A stretch of 11,664 nt of DNA from CAYYYW01 sp964476245 (GTDB lineage Bacteria > Patescibacteriota > Microgenomatia > UBA1406 > HO2-37-13b), in assembly GCA_964476245.1 (NCBI GenBank), contig CAYYYW010000028.1:1-11664 (forward strand). Direction: 5' to 3'. The translations under genes were made by a program, and so were the position numbers. This document shows positions 1 through 7,096 of the stretch, in pieces. Under the pieces are notes generated by a model. It was not told where the DNA came from, ran no database searches, and worked only from the letters and a program-made list of their open reading frames with translations. Numbering within the stretch: the first letter of the stretch is position 1; each line of letters begins with the position of its first letter.

Positions 1-756
1 TTAATTGATTACTTAAAAATTTTAGCCCGGGAGGAAAAATGCAGTTTTATAAGAATCGCTCCTTTCTTTGAACGCAATGAAACAAACCGCCAGTTCTTCA
101 AAAAATACGGTTTTATTTCTTCACCTATCCACACTCATGCCGAATATACTTGGAATCTTGATCTTCAGCCTAAAGAAGAAGAGCTCTTGAAAAATATGCG
201 CAAAACCACCCGTTATTGTATTCGCAAAGCAGAAAGAGAAGAAGTAAAAATCATCCAATCGACTAACATAAATAATCTTCAATATTTTTTAAAATTACAA
301 AAAGAAACCAAGCTTCGTCATGATTTTATTCCATTCTCCGAAGAGTTTTTGAAAAATGAATTTTTAGCGTTCATGAAAGACAATCAGATTGTCTTATTTT
401 TAGCTCAATACCAAAAAGAAATTATCGCCGCGGCTATTGTTATTTTTTGGCAAGGAATTAGTTTTTATCATCATGGCGCCTCATCGCTGAAATTTCCCAA
501 AATACCGGCTTCTTATCTTTTGCAGTGGGAAATTATTAAAGAAGCTAAAAAAAGGGGTTGCCGACTTCACAATTTCTGGGGAATAGCTGAAGAAGGAAAA
601 CCTAACCATCCCTGGACGGGGATTACTTTGTTTAAACAAGGTTTTGGCGGTTTTGGTCAAAAACTGCTCCAATCGCAAGATCTTCCTTTAAAACAAGCTT
701 ACTGGTTTACCTATGTTTTTGAAAGGGTTCGCAAAAAATTGCGCGGTTTTGGCTAA
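1..756 (+). CDS. FemAB-like peptidoglycan interpeptide-bridge aminoacyltransferase, 5'-truncated by window edge
   Basis: The frame is open from base 1 to the TAA at 754-756 (251 codons visible), so the gene starts outside the window. The part upstream of the TTG at 187 already reads as protein of the same family (IRIAPFFERNETN, then HTHAEYTWNLDL), so the TTG is not the start. Family hallmarks are the LLKNMRKTTRYCIRKAEREE stretch and the C-terminal HNFWGIAEEGKPNHPW followed by GITLFKQGFGG, both characteristic of FemAB/FemX proteins (GNAT-like fold). Known members add amino acids from aminoacyl-tRNA to the lysine of peptidoglycan precursors on the inner face of the membrane. No membrane segment is visible, as expected. 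The substrate amino acid cannot be told. It is convergent with tgt, 53 bp apart. The family is confident; the exact reaction is inference. Confidence 0.85.
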   Translation, partial: LIDYLKILAREEKCSFIRIAPFFERNETNRQFFKKYGFISSPIHTHAEYTWNLDLQPKEEELLKNMRKTTRYCIRKAEREEVKIIQSTNINNLQYFLKLQKETKLRHDFIPFSEEFLKNEFLAFMKDNQIVLFLAQYQKEIIAAAIVIFWQGISFYHHGASSLKFPKIPASYLLQWEIIKEAKKRGCRLHNFWGIAEEGKPNHPWTGITLFKQGFGGFGQKLLQSQDLPLKQAYWFTYVFERVRKKLRGFG

Positions 757-772
757 TTACCAAGCTCCACAA

Positions 773-789
773 TCAACCTGTCAGGTTGA
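773..789. repeat. Perfect inverted repeat between two convergent genes
   Basis: Arms TCAACCTG and CAGGTTGA (8 bp each) flank a single T. It sits in the 53-bp gap between the FemAB-like gene and tgt, which converge here. It could act as a bidirectional transcription end, but it lacks a following T-run on either strand and a one-base loop forces the top of the stem to open. It may equally be a protein-binding palindrome or a dispersed repeat. Confidence 0.5.
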
Positions 790-809
790 CCATAGGCTAC
801 CACAACAAT

Positions 810-2018
810 CTAAAATTGATCATTCTCGATCAAACTTCTTAAATTTTCAAACAACCTCTCAAAAAAAAATAAATTGTGAATCGTTGCCAAATGATAACCC
901 AAAAGCTCCCGCTGTTTAAAAAGATGATGCAGATACGCCCGAGTAAAATTACAACAAGTGTAACACTGACAACACTTATCAATTTGATTAAGATCTTCTT
1001 TATACAAATTTTTCATAATATTAATCTCTTCAATATTTTTAATTTTTGATATGTATTTTTGATTTTTGATGTTTGATATTTCATATTTATATAACTTTCC
1101 CATTCTTGCATGTCTCGTAGGAATTACACAATCCATCGTATCAATCCCTATCTTAACTGCATCAAAAACATCATCTATTTCACCAACTCCTAAAAGATGT
1201 CTTGACCTTTCGTCCTCACCGATAACATTCATCGCCCAAGAAACTTGTTCTCGCATCTCCTTTTTTGTTTCACCAACGGAAACACCGCCGATAGCCAAAC
1301 CGAAGAAGGGTAGAGAAGAAATAAATTTAGCGCTTTCTTTTCGCAGATCTTCAAACATCCCGCCTTGAACAACACCATACAACCCCTGTTTCTCCTTAAT
1401 TTCAGAAGCCTTAAGACCTCGTATCGCCCATTTATGTGTTCTCTCCATCGCATTTTTCGCATATTTATACGAAGCACCATAATAAGTACATTCATCAAAA
1501 GCTACCATCAAATCGCTACCGATTTTCTTCTGTGCCTCAATGGAAAACTCCGGAGTAAAAAAGAACTTTCTACCATCCACAGGAGAACGAAACTCTACGC
1601 CATCGTCAGTTATTTTCACCAATGGGGCAATGCTTTTATCTTCGCTCTGAAGAAATCGAACCCTCCTTTTTAGATCGCCAGTCCCGCCTTCGTTGAAACT
1701 ACGGCGGGCGAGGGAAAACACCTGAAAACCCCCTGAATCGGTAATAATTGGTTGCTTTATCCTGCAAAATTTATGGATTCCGCCTGCTTTTTCAATTATG
1801 TCAACGCCGGGAGACAAAACTGTATGATAAGTATTAACAAAAATCATTTGCGTCCCCACTTCATCCAAATCCTCCGGAGCTAAAGATTTCACTGTTCCTT
1901 TTGTCCCAACCACGACAAACGCCGGAGTTTTAATCTCACCGTGGGGAGTTTTTAAAATACCCAAACGTGCTTTGGACTTCTTGCTTTTTTTTAAAACTTT
2001 GAAACTGAAGTTTTTCAT
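810..2018 (-). CDS. tgt: tRNA-guanine transglycosylase (queuine/preQ1 insertion), with two in-frame repeat insertions
   Basis: The enzyme exchanges guanine-34 of GUN-anticodon tRNAs (Asp, Asn, His, Tyr) for queuine or preQ1. The ATG at 2018 (402 aa) is chosen because MKNFSFKV is where the family begins; a TTG at 2042 would add eight residues. Visible hallmarks: TDSGGFQVFSL with general Asp94, the GLAIGGVSVGE loop, the nucleophile Asp296 in MDCVIPTRHARMGKLY, and the zinc site Cys350, Cys352, Cys355 and His381. The chain is longer than usual for two reasons. About 26-28 residues are inserted after QVFSL (residues ~104-134), partly encoded by a GC-rich palindrome, and about 17 residues (312-328) ahead of the zinc site are encoded by AT-rich heptamers. 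All catalytic residues remain, so it is probably active. No queuosine synthesis genes are in the window, so the base may be salvaged. The eamA stop lies 45 bp upstream. Confidence 0.95.
   Translation of the reverse strand: MKNFSFKVLKKSKKSKARLGILKTPHGEIKTPAFVVVGTKGTVKSLAPEDLDEVGTQMIFVNTYHTVLSPGVDIIEKAGGIHKFCRIKQPIITDSGGFQVFSLARRSFNEGGTGDLKRRVRFLQSEDKSIAPLVKITDDGVEFRSPVDGRKFFFTPEFSIEAQKKIGSDLMVAFDECTYYGASYKYAKNAMERTHKWAIRGLKASEIKEKQGLYGVVQGGMFEDLRKESAKFISSLPFFGLAIGGVSVGETKKEMREQVSWAMNVIGEDERSRHLLGVGEIDDVFDAVKIGIDTMDCVIPTRHARMGKLYKYEISNIKNQKYISKIKNIEEINIMKNLYKEDLNQIDKCCQCYTCCNFTRAYLHHLFKQRELLGYHLATIHNLFFFERLFENLRSLIENDQF
1034..1088. repeat. Degenerate 7-bp tandem repeat inside tgt (about 8 units)
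   Basis: Read on the plus strand the units are TATTTTT, AATTTTT, GATATG (6 bp), TATTTTT, GATTTTT, GATGTTT, GATATTT, CATATTT. On the coding strand the consensus is AAANATC. They encode the low-complexity segment YEISNIKNQKYISKIKN between HARMGKLY and the zinc-binding cysteines. Known Tgt proteins have only a short linker at this position. Confidence 0.8.
1683..1708. repeat. GC-rich palindromic element inserted in frame in tgt
   Basis: Arms CCCGCC (1683-1688) and GGCGGG (1703-1708) enclose a 14-bp loop that can pair further (CGT/ACG). The segment is markedly GC-rich for this window. On the tgt strand it encodes ARRSFNEGGTGD, lying in a stretch that E. coli and Zymomonas Tgt lack between the QVFSL motif and the following VKI-type strand. 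I have an impression of similar RRSF-EGG peptides in other CPR proteins, but cannot verify that here. Confidence 0.6.
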
Positions 2019-2063
2019 TTGAGTTTTTTTCTTAAAATACAACCAGACGAATTAGATCTCTTT

Positions 2064-2996
2064 TTATAAATTCAATCTAGATTTAACATTTGAGCTTTGA
2101 GATTTGAGTTTGTGAAGTGGGTGCCAGTTAATTCTCCCTTCAGCTAAAAATATTCCCCCAAAAATCAAAAGCGATCCAAGAAAAAAATAAAAAGTAGGAT
2201 ATTCACCTAAAAGGGGAGCGGCGATTAAAACCGCCACCACAGGATCAATATAAACAAACAAACCAATTTCTTGCCCTTCCAATTTCGAAATTCCAAAATA
2301 GTACAAAAAATAAGCAAGAGCCGAAGAAAAAAATACTCCATAAACAATTCCCACCCAACCAGCAATATTTAAACTAGAGAAGGACCAAACGGCCAACTCA
2401 CCCGGCACAAAAAATAAAAAAAGGAAACTACTAAAAAGAAAACTCACTGCCGCTACCAGATAGGGATTAATCTTTTTTAAAAGATCTTTACCAATTATTG
2501 TTGAAACAACCGTACCTAAAGTAGCCAAAACAATAAACAAATTACCTTCAATCTCCCCAAGAACTATTTTTTCATTATTTAAAAAAATTGGCAAAAAAAT
2601 AATAACCATCACTCCTACCAATGAAGTCAACATCCCCAAGAATATCTTAAATTTTGGTTTTTCTTTTAAAAAAATTAATGAAAAAAGATAAAGAAATACC
2701 GGTCCTGACGAAGCAATAATTGGCACATTAATACTTTCAGTTTTTTTTAAACCTAAAAAGAAAAAAGCAATATTAATAAAGATTCCAAAAAATCCAACCA
2801 AGCAAATCTCCAACCATCTTCGTGCCGATAAGTTCTGCCATTTCAAAATTGCGGCCGGTAAAAAAATCAAACCGGCGAAAAAAAAGCGGATAAAAGCTAA
2901 GGTAAAAGGCGGTATATTTTGTAACGCAAATTTAAAAATTGGAGATGCGGCGCCCCAGATGGTATTGACAACGATTAAGGCTAAAATAGGATTCAT
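2064..2996 (-). CDS. EamA/DMT-family transporter (drug/metabolite transporter)
   Basis: This is a 310-residue inner-membrane protein with about ten hydrophobic helices in two EamA halves. The start, MNPILALIVVNTIWGAASPI, is the classic EamA opening, and GLKKTESINVPIIASSGPVF and SALAYFLYYFGISKLEGQE are typical loop/helix motifs of the family. Members export or import metabolites, amino acids or drugs; the substrate cannot be read from sequence. The ATG at 2996 has a good ribosome site, AGGA (3004-3007, on the minus strand) seven bases upstream, unusual in this window where most genes lack one. The last ~17 residues (LHKLKSQSSNVKSRLNL) lie outside the membrane domain and are encoded by heptamer repeats, so the natural C terminus was probably shorter. 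It lies between tgt and a repeat-filled spacer, and probably shares transcription with tgt. Confidence 0.9.
   Translation of the reverse strand: MNPILALIVVNTIWGAASPIFKFALQNIPPFTLAFIRFFFAGLIFLPAAILKWQNLSARRWLEICLVGFFGIFINIAFFFLGLKKTESINVPIIASSGPVFLYLFSLIFLKEKPKFKIFLGMLTSLVGVMVIIFLPIFLNNEKIVLGEIEGNLFIVLATLGTVVSTIIGKDLLKKINPYLVAAVSFLFSSFLFLFFVPGELAVWSFSSLNIAGWVGIVYGVFFSSALAYFLYYFGISKLEGQEIGLFVYIDPVVAVLIAAPLLGEYPTFYFFLGSLLIFGGIFLAEGRINWHPLHKLKSQSSNVKSRLNL
2078..2111. repeat. Degenerate 7-bp tandem repeat forming the 3' end of the EamA gene
   Basis: Plus-strand units are TAGATTT, AACATTT, GAGCTTT, GAGATTT and GAGTTT. On the coding strand each unit keeps an AAA core followed by a variable portion ending mostly in CTC. 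They encode the hydrophilic tail KLKSQSSNVKSRL after the last membrane helix. The gene's TAA follows 14 bp later. Confidence 0.65.
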
Positions 2997-3111
2997 AGAT
3001 AAGTCCTAAATTCTAGATACTAACTTCCAAACAAATCTAAAATTCAAAATTCTAAACAATGCTATTTATGATTTAGAATTTAGTGCTTAGAATTTATTTG
3101 GGATTTCGAAT
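2997..3111. repeat. Heptamer-rich spacer with a 10-bp inverted repeat between glycosyltransferase and EamA genes
   Basis: No gene is visible here. On the minus strand, starting inside the end of the glycosyltransferase gene, the DNA reads as successive 7-mers such as AAATCTT, AAATTCG, AAATCCC, AAATTCT, AAGCACT, AAATTCT, AAATCAT and AAATAGC. The orientation then flips to TTTAGAA, TTTTGAA, TTTTAGA. The flip creates a perfect inverted repeat AAATTCTAAA (3047-3056) / TTTAGAATTT (3072-3081) with a 15-nt loop. An AT-only stem followed by T-rich DNA could be a weak terminator for the upstream operon. The EamA ribosome site sits at its edge (3004-3007). Confidence 0.6.
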
Positions 3112-4002
3112 TTAAGATTTGTTATTTTTTTTATTAAGGTACACAACCAATTCCCCAATAACTCCGGTCATCACAACTTGAATACCAACTATAATAAGAA
3201 GAATTCCCAAGAATAAAATTGGTCGACGATATAATAAAACATTAAAAAAAAGTCTTTCCAAAGTCAAATAAAAGTTTATTAAAAAACCAATTAAAAATAA
3301 TCCTCCTCCTATTAATCCAAAAAAATGCAGTGGTTTTTCAGAAAATCGGTAAAGAAAATAAGCAGTTAGAATGTCAATTGTCCCTATGAATAATTTCGTA
3401 GAACCAAATTTTGATTGGCCATATTTTCTTGGATGATTAGCCACTGGTATTTCGGCAACTTTAAAACCTTGATAGTAAACTGCCAAAGGAAAAAAGCGAA
3501 AGTTATTACCATAAAAAACAAAATCTTTTAATACTTGACGACGAAAAGCCTTAAAGCCACAATTAATATCATGAAAGGGAGGATGAAGGAAGATTTTCAA
3601 AAATTTAGCTGCCAAAAAAGAGTAAATTTTAATAATAAAGGAATCTCCTCTTTTTTTTCTTAGTCCATTAACAAAATCAAAGCCTTGTTTTATTTTTTTT
3701 AAAAACCTTAGTAAATCTTTTGGGTCGTCTTGTAAATCCGCATCCATAAAAACAATAATCTCGCCTGAAGAGTTTTCAATCCCTGTTTTTAGTGCTTGAC
3801 CTTTACCTAATCGCTTTCGATGAGAAATAATTTTTATCAACTTTGAACTTTGAACTTTGAACTTTGGACTATCTATTGATCCATCATCTACTAACACAAT
3901 TTCCCAAGAATCTTTTAAATTATTCCCCACTTTAATTAACTGATTAATTAAAGTGGGTAAACTTTCCGCCTCGTTATGAAAAGGAATAATTATGCTTATC
4001 AT
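3112..4002 (-). CDS. Family 2 glycosyltransferase, dolichol-phosphate-mannose-synthase-like, with two C-terminal membrane helices
   Basis: A GT-A fold enzyme that would transfer a sugar from a nucleotide sugar to a lipid-phosphate carrier at the inner membrane face. From the ATG at 4002 (296 aa) it opens MISIIIPFHNEAESLPTLI, the standard GT2 start; an upstream in-frame ATG at 4047 would overlap the preceding gene and add residues unlike the family. Motifs: VLVDDGS (37-42), metal-binding DADLQDD (87-93), NCGFKAFRR (147-155), NHPRKYGQSKFG (189-200), then two hydrophobic helices (~225-250 and ~260-290). Between DDGS and the IISHRKRLGKG strand, residues 45-54 (SPKFKVQSSK) are encoded by four perfect heptamers. 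Its start is 19 bp after the DUF2079 stop. A polyprenyl-phosphate sugar made here could feed the neighbouring DUF2079 protein, if that is a GT-C transferase (inference). Confidence 0.9.
   Translation of the reverse strand: MISIIIPFHNEAESLPTLINQLIKVGNNLKDSWEIVLVDDGSIDSPKFKVQSSKLIKIISHRKRLGKGQALKTGIENSSGEIIVFMDADLQDDPKDLLRFLKKIKQGFDFVNGLRKKRGDSFIIKIYSFLAAKFLKIFLHPPFHDINCGFKAFRRQVLKDFVFYGNNFRFFPLAVYYQGFKVAEIPVANHPRKYGQSKFGSTKLFIGTIDILTAYFLYRFSEKPLHFFGLIGGGLFLIGFLINFYLTLERLFFNVLLYRRPILFLGILLIIVGIQVVMTGVIGELVVYLNKKNNKS
3839..3866. repeat. Four perfect 7-bp tandem repeats inside the glycosyltransferase gene
   Basis: The unit AACTTTG occurs four times without mismatch (3839-3845, 3846-3852, 3853-3859, 3860-3866). 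On the coding strand the unit is CAAAGTT, and successive codons give KFKVQSSK, a heptapeptide cycle. It sits immediately after the DDGS nucleotide-sugar motif. Confidence 0.9.
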
Positions 4003-4021
4003 TTTATAACATGTTAACTGG

Positions 4022-5515
4022 CTAACGGGTCTTTTTATAAACTTCAAACTCTCCTTTTTTGTAAATTATTTTAAAATTATTATCTTTTATCAATTGTTCA
4101 TATATTCTCACTGACTTCTCTTTGTCTAACCAATCATTATACACATCGTCGGTCAATATTAACACATAGTCAACTTTTTTATAGTTATCTGAGAATCTGT
4201 ATAAAATTTTTCTCTGACTAAAATGAGGCCCTAAATGCTCAGTGGCCGAAATAATTAAATTTTCGTCCTTCAAAATATTTTTCCACATACTTACATCTTT
4301 TTGTTCTGGCCGGGCCCTAATAAACGGATAAACATCTGATTCTTTTGAGTACGGAAGAGGTCCTTTTAAATAGCTCATCACCAGTGTCATCAATAAGATA
4401 ATCATGGATAATCTCTTAGGATTTAAAAATTGTGCTTTTTCTAAAATTCTTTTTGCTCCAAAAATCGCCGCAATAAAAACAAAAGACGTTATCAGCGCTG
4501 TGTAATGAAAAAGAATACTCCTCATTAACCCACTACTGCTTAAAAGATTAATAGCAAACTCAGGCGAAGCTATTAAAATATATTGAGGAGCAAAAAAAGC
4601 CAGAAAAGAAACCGGAGCAAAAAGAAACAAAAAGTATCTTAAGGTATCAATATGAAAAATGTCTTTTAAAAACGTTCGGGGTTTAGAAACCAGTCCTTTT
4701 AATATACCGCCCGGACTTTCACCAAAGTCAGTGTATAGACTAATGGCAAAATGATAACCATGGCGAAAGTGAGGAATAATTATCCAGATAGACAAGATAA
4801 ACCAAAAAATAGAAATAAAAACCAGCATCAATCCATAAATAAATCGTCTATCTTTTAAGATAATTGACTTATGCGTTACGATCGTTACGTATAAGCCACT
4901 TTTCACTCTTAGACCTTTATAGACCAAATATAAACCAAACATCGCTGTGGTTAAAGTAACGTTCTCTTTTGACAAAACGGCTAAAATAAAAAAAATAAAA
5001 CTTAAGAAATATTTTTTGACATAGGCAAAATAGAACATAAAAAGGAGTAGGGAAGTGGCTAAAGTAACTGCGTGAAAATCAAAAATATTGGCTCGCTGAA
5101 GAGGAGGATATAACAGATAAGAAAAAGCGATAATTAAGCCGAATAATTTTGATTTTAGAACTTTAATTACCAACCAATAAAGAGGAATCGCTCCTAAGGC
5201 TAAAATAACACTTTGTAAAACCAACAAAGTCTCAGGTCCTTGATGAATAAAATAAAAAGGCGCCAAAAGAGCCAGTAAGATATCATTATGAATCGCCATC
5301 CTTTTGATGTTAGAATCACCGACTGGATCGGTCAACTCCAAAAATCTTCCCCGATAGGTGTTATAAACCGTCTGATCCATAATACCCAAATCATAATATG
5401 CCGAAAGAAGTCTCTGGTGACGAATGATGGTAAAGAAAGAAAAGTAAACAGAATATAGAATAACCATCAAAATTAATATTAGTTCATAACGATATTTTTT
5501 TAAAAAAACAACCAT
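4022..5515 (-). CDS. DUF2079 polytopic membrane protein (putative GT-C-type transferase)
   Basis: 497 residues, with roughly ten or more hydrophobic helices over residues 10-385 and a soluble C-terminal domain (~390-497). DUF2079 signatures visible are YYDLGIMDQTVYNTYRGRF (41-59), the ANIFDFHAVTLA segment (142-153) and LSKENVTLTT (181-190), plus FHYTALITSFVFIAA (336-350). The family resembles lipid-linked-sugar-dependent glycosyltransferases, but its function is unproven. Residues ~203-222 (VKSGLYVTIVTHKSIILKDR) look like an insertion between two helices and contain a 28-bp near-palindrome in the DNA. No ribosome site is visible before the ATG at 5515; the 57-bp gap to the preceding gene contains two heptamers. 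Position after the sulfatase-like gene and before the GT2 gene suggests one surface-glycan operon. Confidence 0.85.
   Translation of the reverse strand: MVVFLKKYRYELILILMVILYSVYFSFFTIIRHQRLLSAYYDLGIMDQTVYNTYRGRFLELTDPVGDSNIKRMAIHNDILLALLAPFYFIHQGPETLLVLQSVILALGAIPLYWLVIKVLKSKLFGLIIAFSYLLYPPLQRANIFDFHAVTLATSLLLFMFYFAYVKKYFLSFIFFILAVLSKENVTLTTAMFGLYLVYKGLRVKSGLYVTIVTHKSIILKDRRFIYGLMLVFISIFWFILSIWIIIPHFRHGYHFAISLYTDFGESPGGILKGLVSKPRTFLKDIFHIDTLRYFLFLFAPVSFLAFFAPQYILIASPEFAINLLSSSGLMRSILFHYTALITSFVFIAAIFGAKRILEKAQFLNPKRLSMIILLMTLVMSYLKGPLPYSKESDVYPFIRARPEQKDVSMWKNILKDENLIISATEHLGPHFSQRKILYRFSDNYKKVDYVLILTDDVYNDWLDKEKSVRIYEQLIKDNNFKIIYKKGEFEVYKKTR
4868..4895. repeat. 28-bp near-perfect palindrome inside the DUF2079 gene
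   Basis: The outer arms are CTTAT / ATAAG and the core contains CGTTACG-AT-CGTTACG. Of 14 base pairs, 12 are Watson-Crick, one is G-T and one is T-T. It encodes about ten residues around LYVTIVTHK within a segment that does not look like native DUF2079 sequence. It is probably an in-frame palindromic insertion (inference). Confidence 0.6.
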
Positions 5516-5523
5516 AATAAGTA

Positions 5524-5537
5524 AGTAATTAGTAATT
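5524..5537. repeat. Two heptamer copies in the leader of the DUF2079 gene
   Basis: AGTAATT is present twice in a row, followed by AGG and preceded by a related GTAA. It lies in the 57-bp gap between the sulfatase-like stop and the DUF2079 start. It matches the 7-bp periodicity seen elsewhere in the window, with a different unit sequence. Confidence 0.45.
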
Positions 5538-5572
5538 AGGCTTTTTAATAAGAGCTAAAATTTGATTCATAA

Positions 5573-7096
5573 TCAATCAGACCTAAGTGTATCGGTAATT
5601 TCGAGAAAATTGTACGGTCTGTCGATGTTGGGAATAAAATAGTTCTTGTCGGGCAAATTTTTTAAGTTTGTCCCAAAATAGTAGTTAAATATTAGCCGGA
5701 AAGTGTTGACCGGAGTAATTGAAGGGTAAAGTTTTTTATAGTCAAAGCCGGGTAAATAGTAAGCGTTAAGAATTCCCATATGAGTTTTTACCGCTTCATC
5801 CGATACTTTTGTCCAGTCACGTCCCTCACCATCAAGATTCATCTCATCAATTTTAAAAGGACCCTCATCAGACTGAACGATAATAATAGGCGGCTTTTTT
5901 GATTTCGCAAGAATCTCGTCTATTAATTTTTCGATCTTTGAATTAACACAAATAAGTTGTTCAAGATATTTTTCTTTTTCTGGTAGTTTTCTTTTGTCAT
6001 CTACTCGTTTGCAGTCCTTATCAAAAAGATATGGATGATGAGGAATAAGCATATGAGCATACACAAATTTAGGACTCTTCTCATCGGCTATATTACTAAG
6101 CTTCTCAAACTTATAATTGGTATTCTCGTAAATTCTATCCTGAAAAAAGCCAAAGAGCTTATTACCTTTATAATAGTTTCCAATAAGAGGTTTTAATATC
6201 GTCGTTCCTAAAAATTTTCGTAAGAATTCGCTTGAATCGGCATAAAGGTTGATATTTTTATTTGCTTGTTTGCTTATCTGTGTCGGACCCCACCAGTCTC
6301 CGGCATAGATATAAAAATAACCTTGTTCCTTTAAAAAACTGGCTACTTTATTGTTTTGAACTAGCTCGAAAATCGGAGTGTAATCGCTGTTTTCTTTACC
6401 TAATTTTTCCGCAAGGTCGTCCAAATAATCTAAACTAAGAGAAGAACTAAGAGAAAGATATGTTCTCGGATAGTTTGCCGCGCTTTCTGTCGCCACATAA
6501 AAATCTTGATTAAGTAAAAAATTAAATAAATCGTTGTTGTCAAAGTCGTAATAATCAGAAAGCGTGCTAAAAGAAGCATATCGATCGAAAATAAGATAAT
6601 AGATATCAGGCAGTTCGCTCTTGTTAAGCGTCTTGGAAACTAACATCTCAATCGGAATCATTTTGGGCTTATTCCATAATCTTTTTATTTCAAATGGAAT
6701 TATCTGAATGAGGTTGTAGATTAACAAATACGAACCTAAAATCGAAAGAATAACATGAGCATTAGTCTTCTGTTTTACTCTAATAAAAACGTAAGTCAAC
6801 AAAGCAAAAACGAGGCTATAAAAAAAGAGTGTTTTAGTAAACCGGGAAAAATGCTGATACGAAAAAAAATACATAAGAAACAGTGAAATAACAATCTTGG
6901 CATCATCCTTACCCTTAAATACTACCGTTGATAAATACCAGACGAATGCCGTTATTGAGACAAAAACGATAATCGGCAAGCAAATTGCACTCAAAATTAA
7001 TTCTCTCCTATTAGTCGAATAAAAGGTAATTATCGGAAAAATTGCAAAATAAAATGGATAGAAACGGCTGAAGATTTTTATCAGTTTTTGAGTCAT
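5573..7096 (-). CDS. Membrane-anchored sulfatase-like (alkaline phosphatase superfamily) protein
   Basis: 507 residues: about four to five hydrophobic helices (~10-135), then a soluble domain. The arrangement recalls lipoteichoic-acid synthase and phosphoethanolamine transferases, which act outside the membrane. Motifs fit the superfamily: DIYYLIFDRYAS (164-175, metal ligand Asp171), NYPRTYLSLSSSLS (208-221, with the likely nucleophile Thr212), YAHMLIPHHPYLF (346-358) and VQSDEGPF (407-414). In the last motif the usual SDHG or DHG is DEG, so the second metal site differs or is lost. Four Cys-containing positions are scattered and give no clear pattern. The ATG at 7096 overlaps the previous stop as ATGA, so translation is coupled to the methyltransferase. 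It may transfer or remove a phosphorylated or sulfated group on an envelope polymer; the substrate is unknown. Confidence 0.8.
   Translation of the reverse strand: MTQKLIKIFSRFYPFYFAIFPIITFYSTNRRELILSAICLPIIVFVSITAFVWYLSTVVFKGKDDAKIVISLFLMYFFSYQHFSRFTKTLFFYSLVFALLTYVFIRVKQKTNAHVILSILGSYLLIYNLIQIIPFEIKRLWNKPKMIPIEMLVSKTLNKSELPDIYYLIFDRYASFSTLSDYYDFDNNDLFNFLLNQDFYVATESAANYPRTYLSLSSSLSLDYLDDLAEKLGKENSDYTPIFELVQNNKVASFLKEQGYFYIYAGDWWGPTQISKQANKNINLYADSSEFLRKFLGTTILKPLIGNYYKGNKLFGFFQDRIYENTNYKFEKLSNIADEKSPKFVYAHMLIPHHPYLFDKDCKRVDDKRKLPEKEKYLEQLICVNSKIEKLIDEILAKSKKPPIIIVQSDEGPFKIDEMNLDGEGRDWTKVSDEAVKTHMGILNAYYLPGFDYKKLYPSITPVNTFRLIFNYYFGTNLKNLPDKNYFIPNIDRPYNFLEITDTLRSD

Noticed and set aside
713..919. 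Plus-strand reading frame of 68 codons after the FemAB-like gene
   Set aside because: It overlaps both the end of the FemAB-like gene and the 3' end of tgt, has no family resemblance and no ribosome site.
1066..1673. Two overlapping plus-strand reading frames of about 100 codons opposite tgt
   Set aside because: They mirror a well-supported tgt gene on the other strand, have no recognisable domain and show low-complexity serine/isoleucine-rich translations.
4007..4016. Palindrome TAACATGTTA, also at 11198-11207
   Set aside because: Ten AT-rich bases occurring twice in different contexts can be chance; no shared gene function or spacing.
4003..4047. Upstream ATG at 4047 as the start of the glycosyltransferase
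   Set aside because: The added 15 residues overlap the preceding gene and are unlike the family, whose proteins begin at the MISIIIPFHNE segment.
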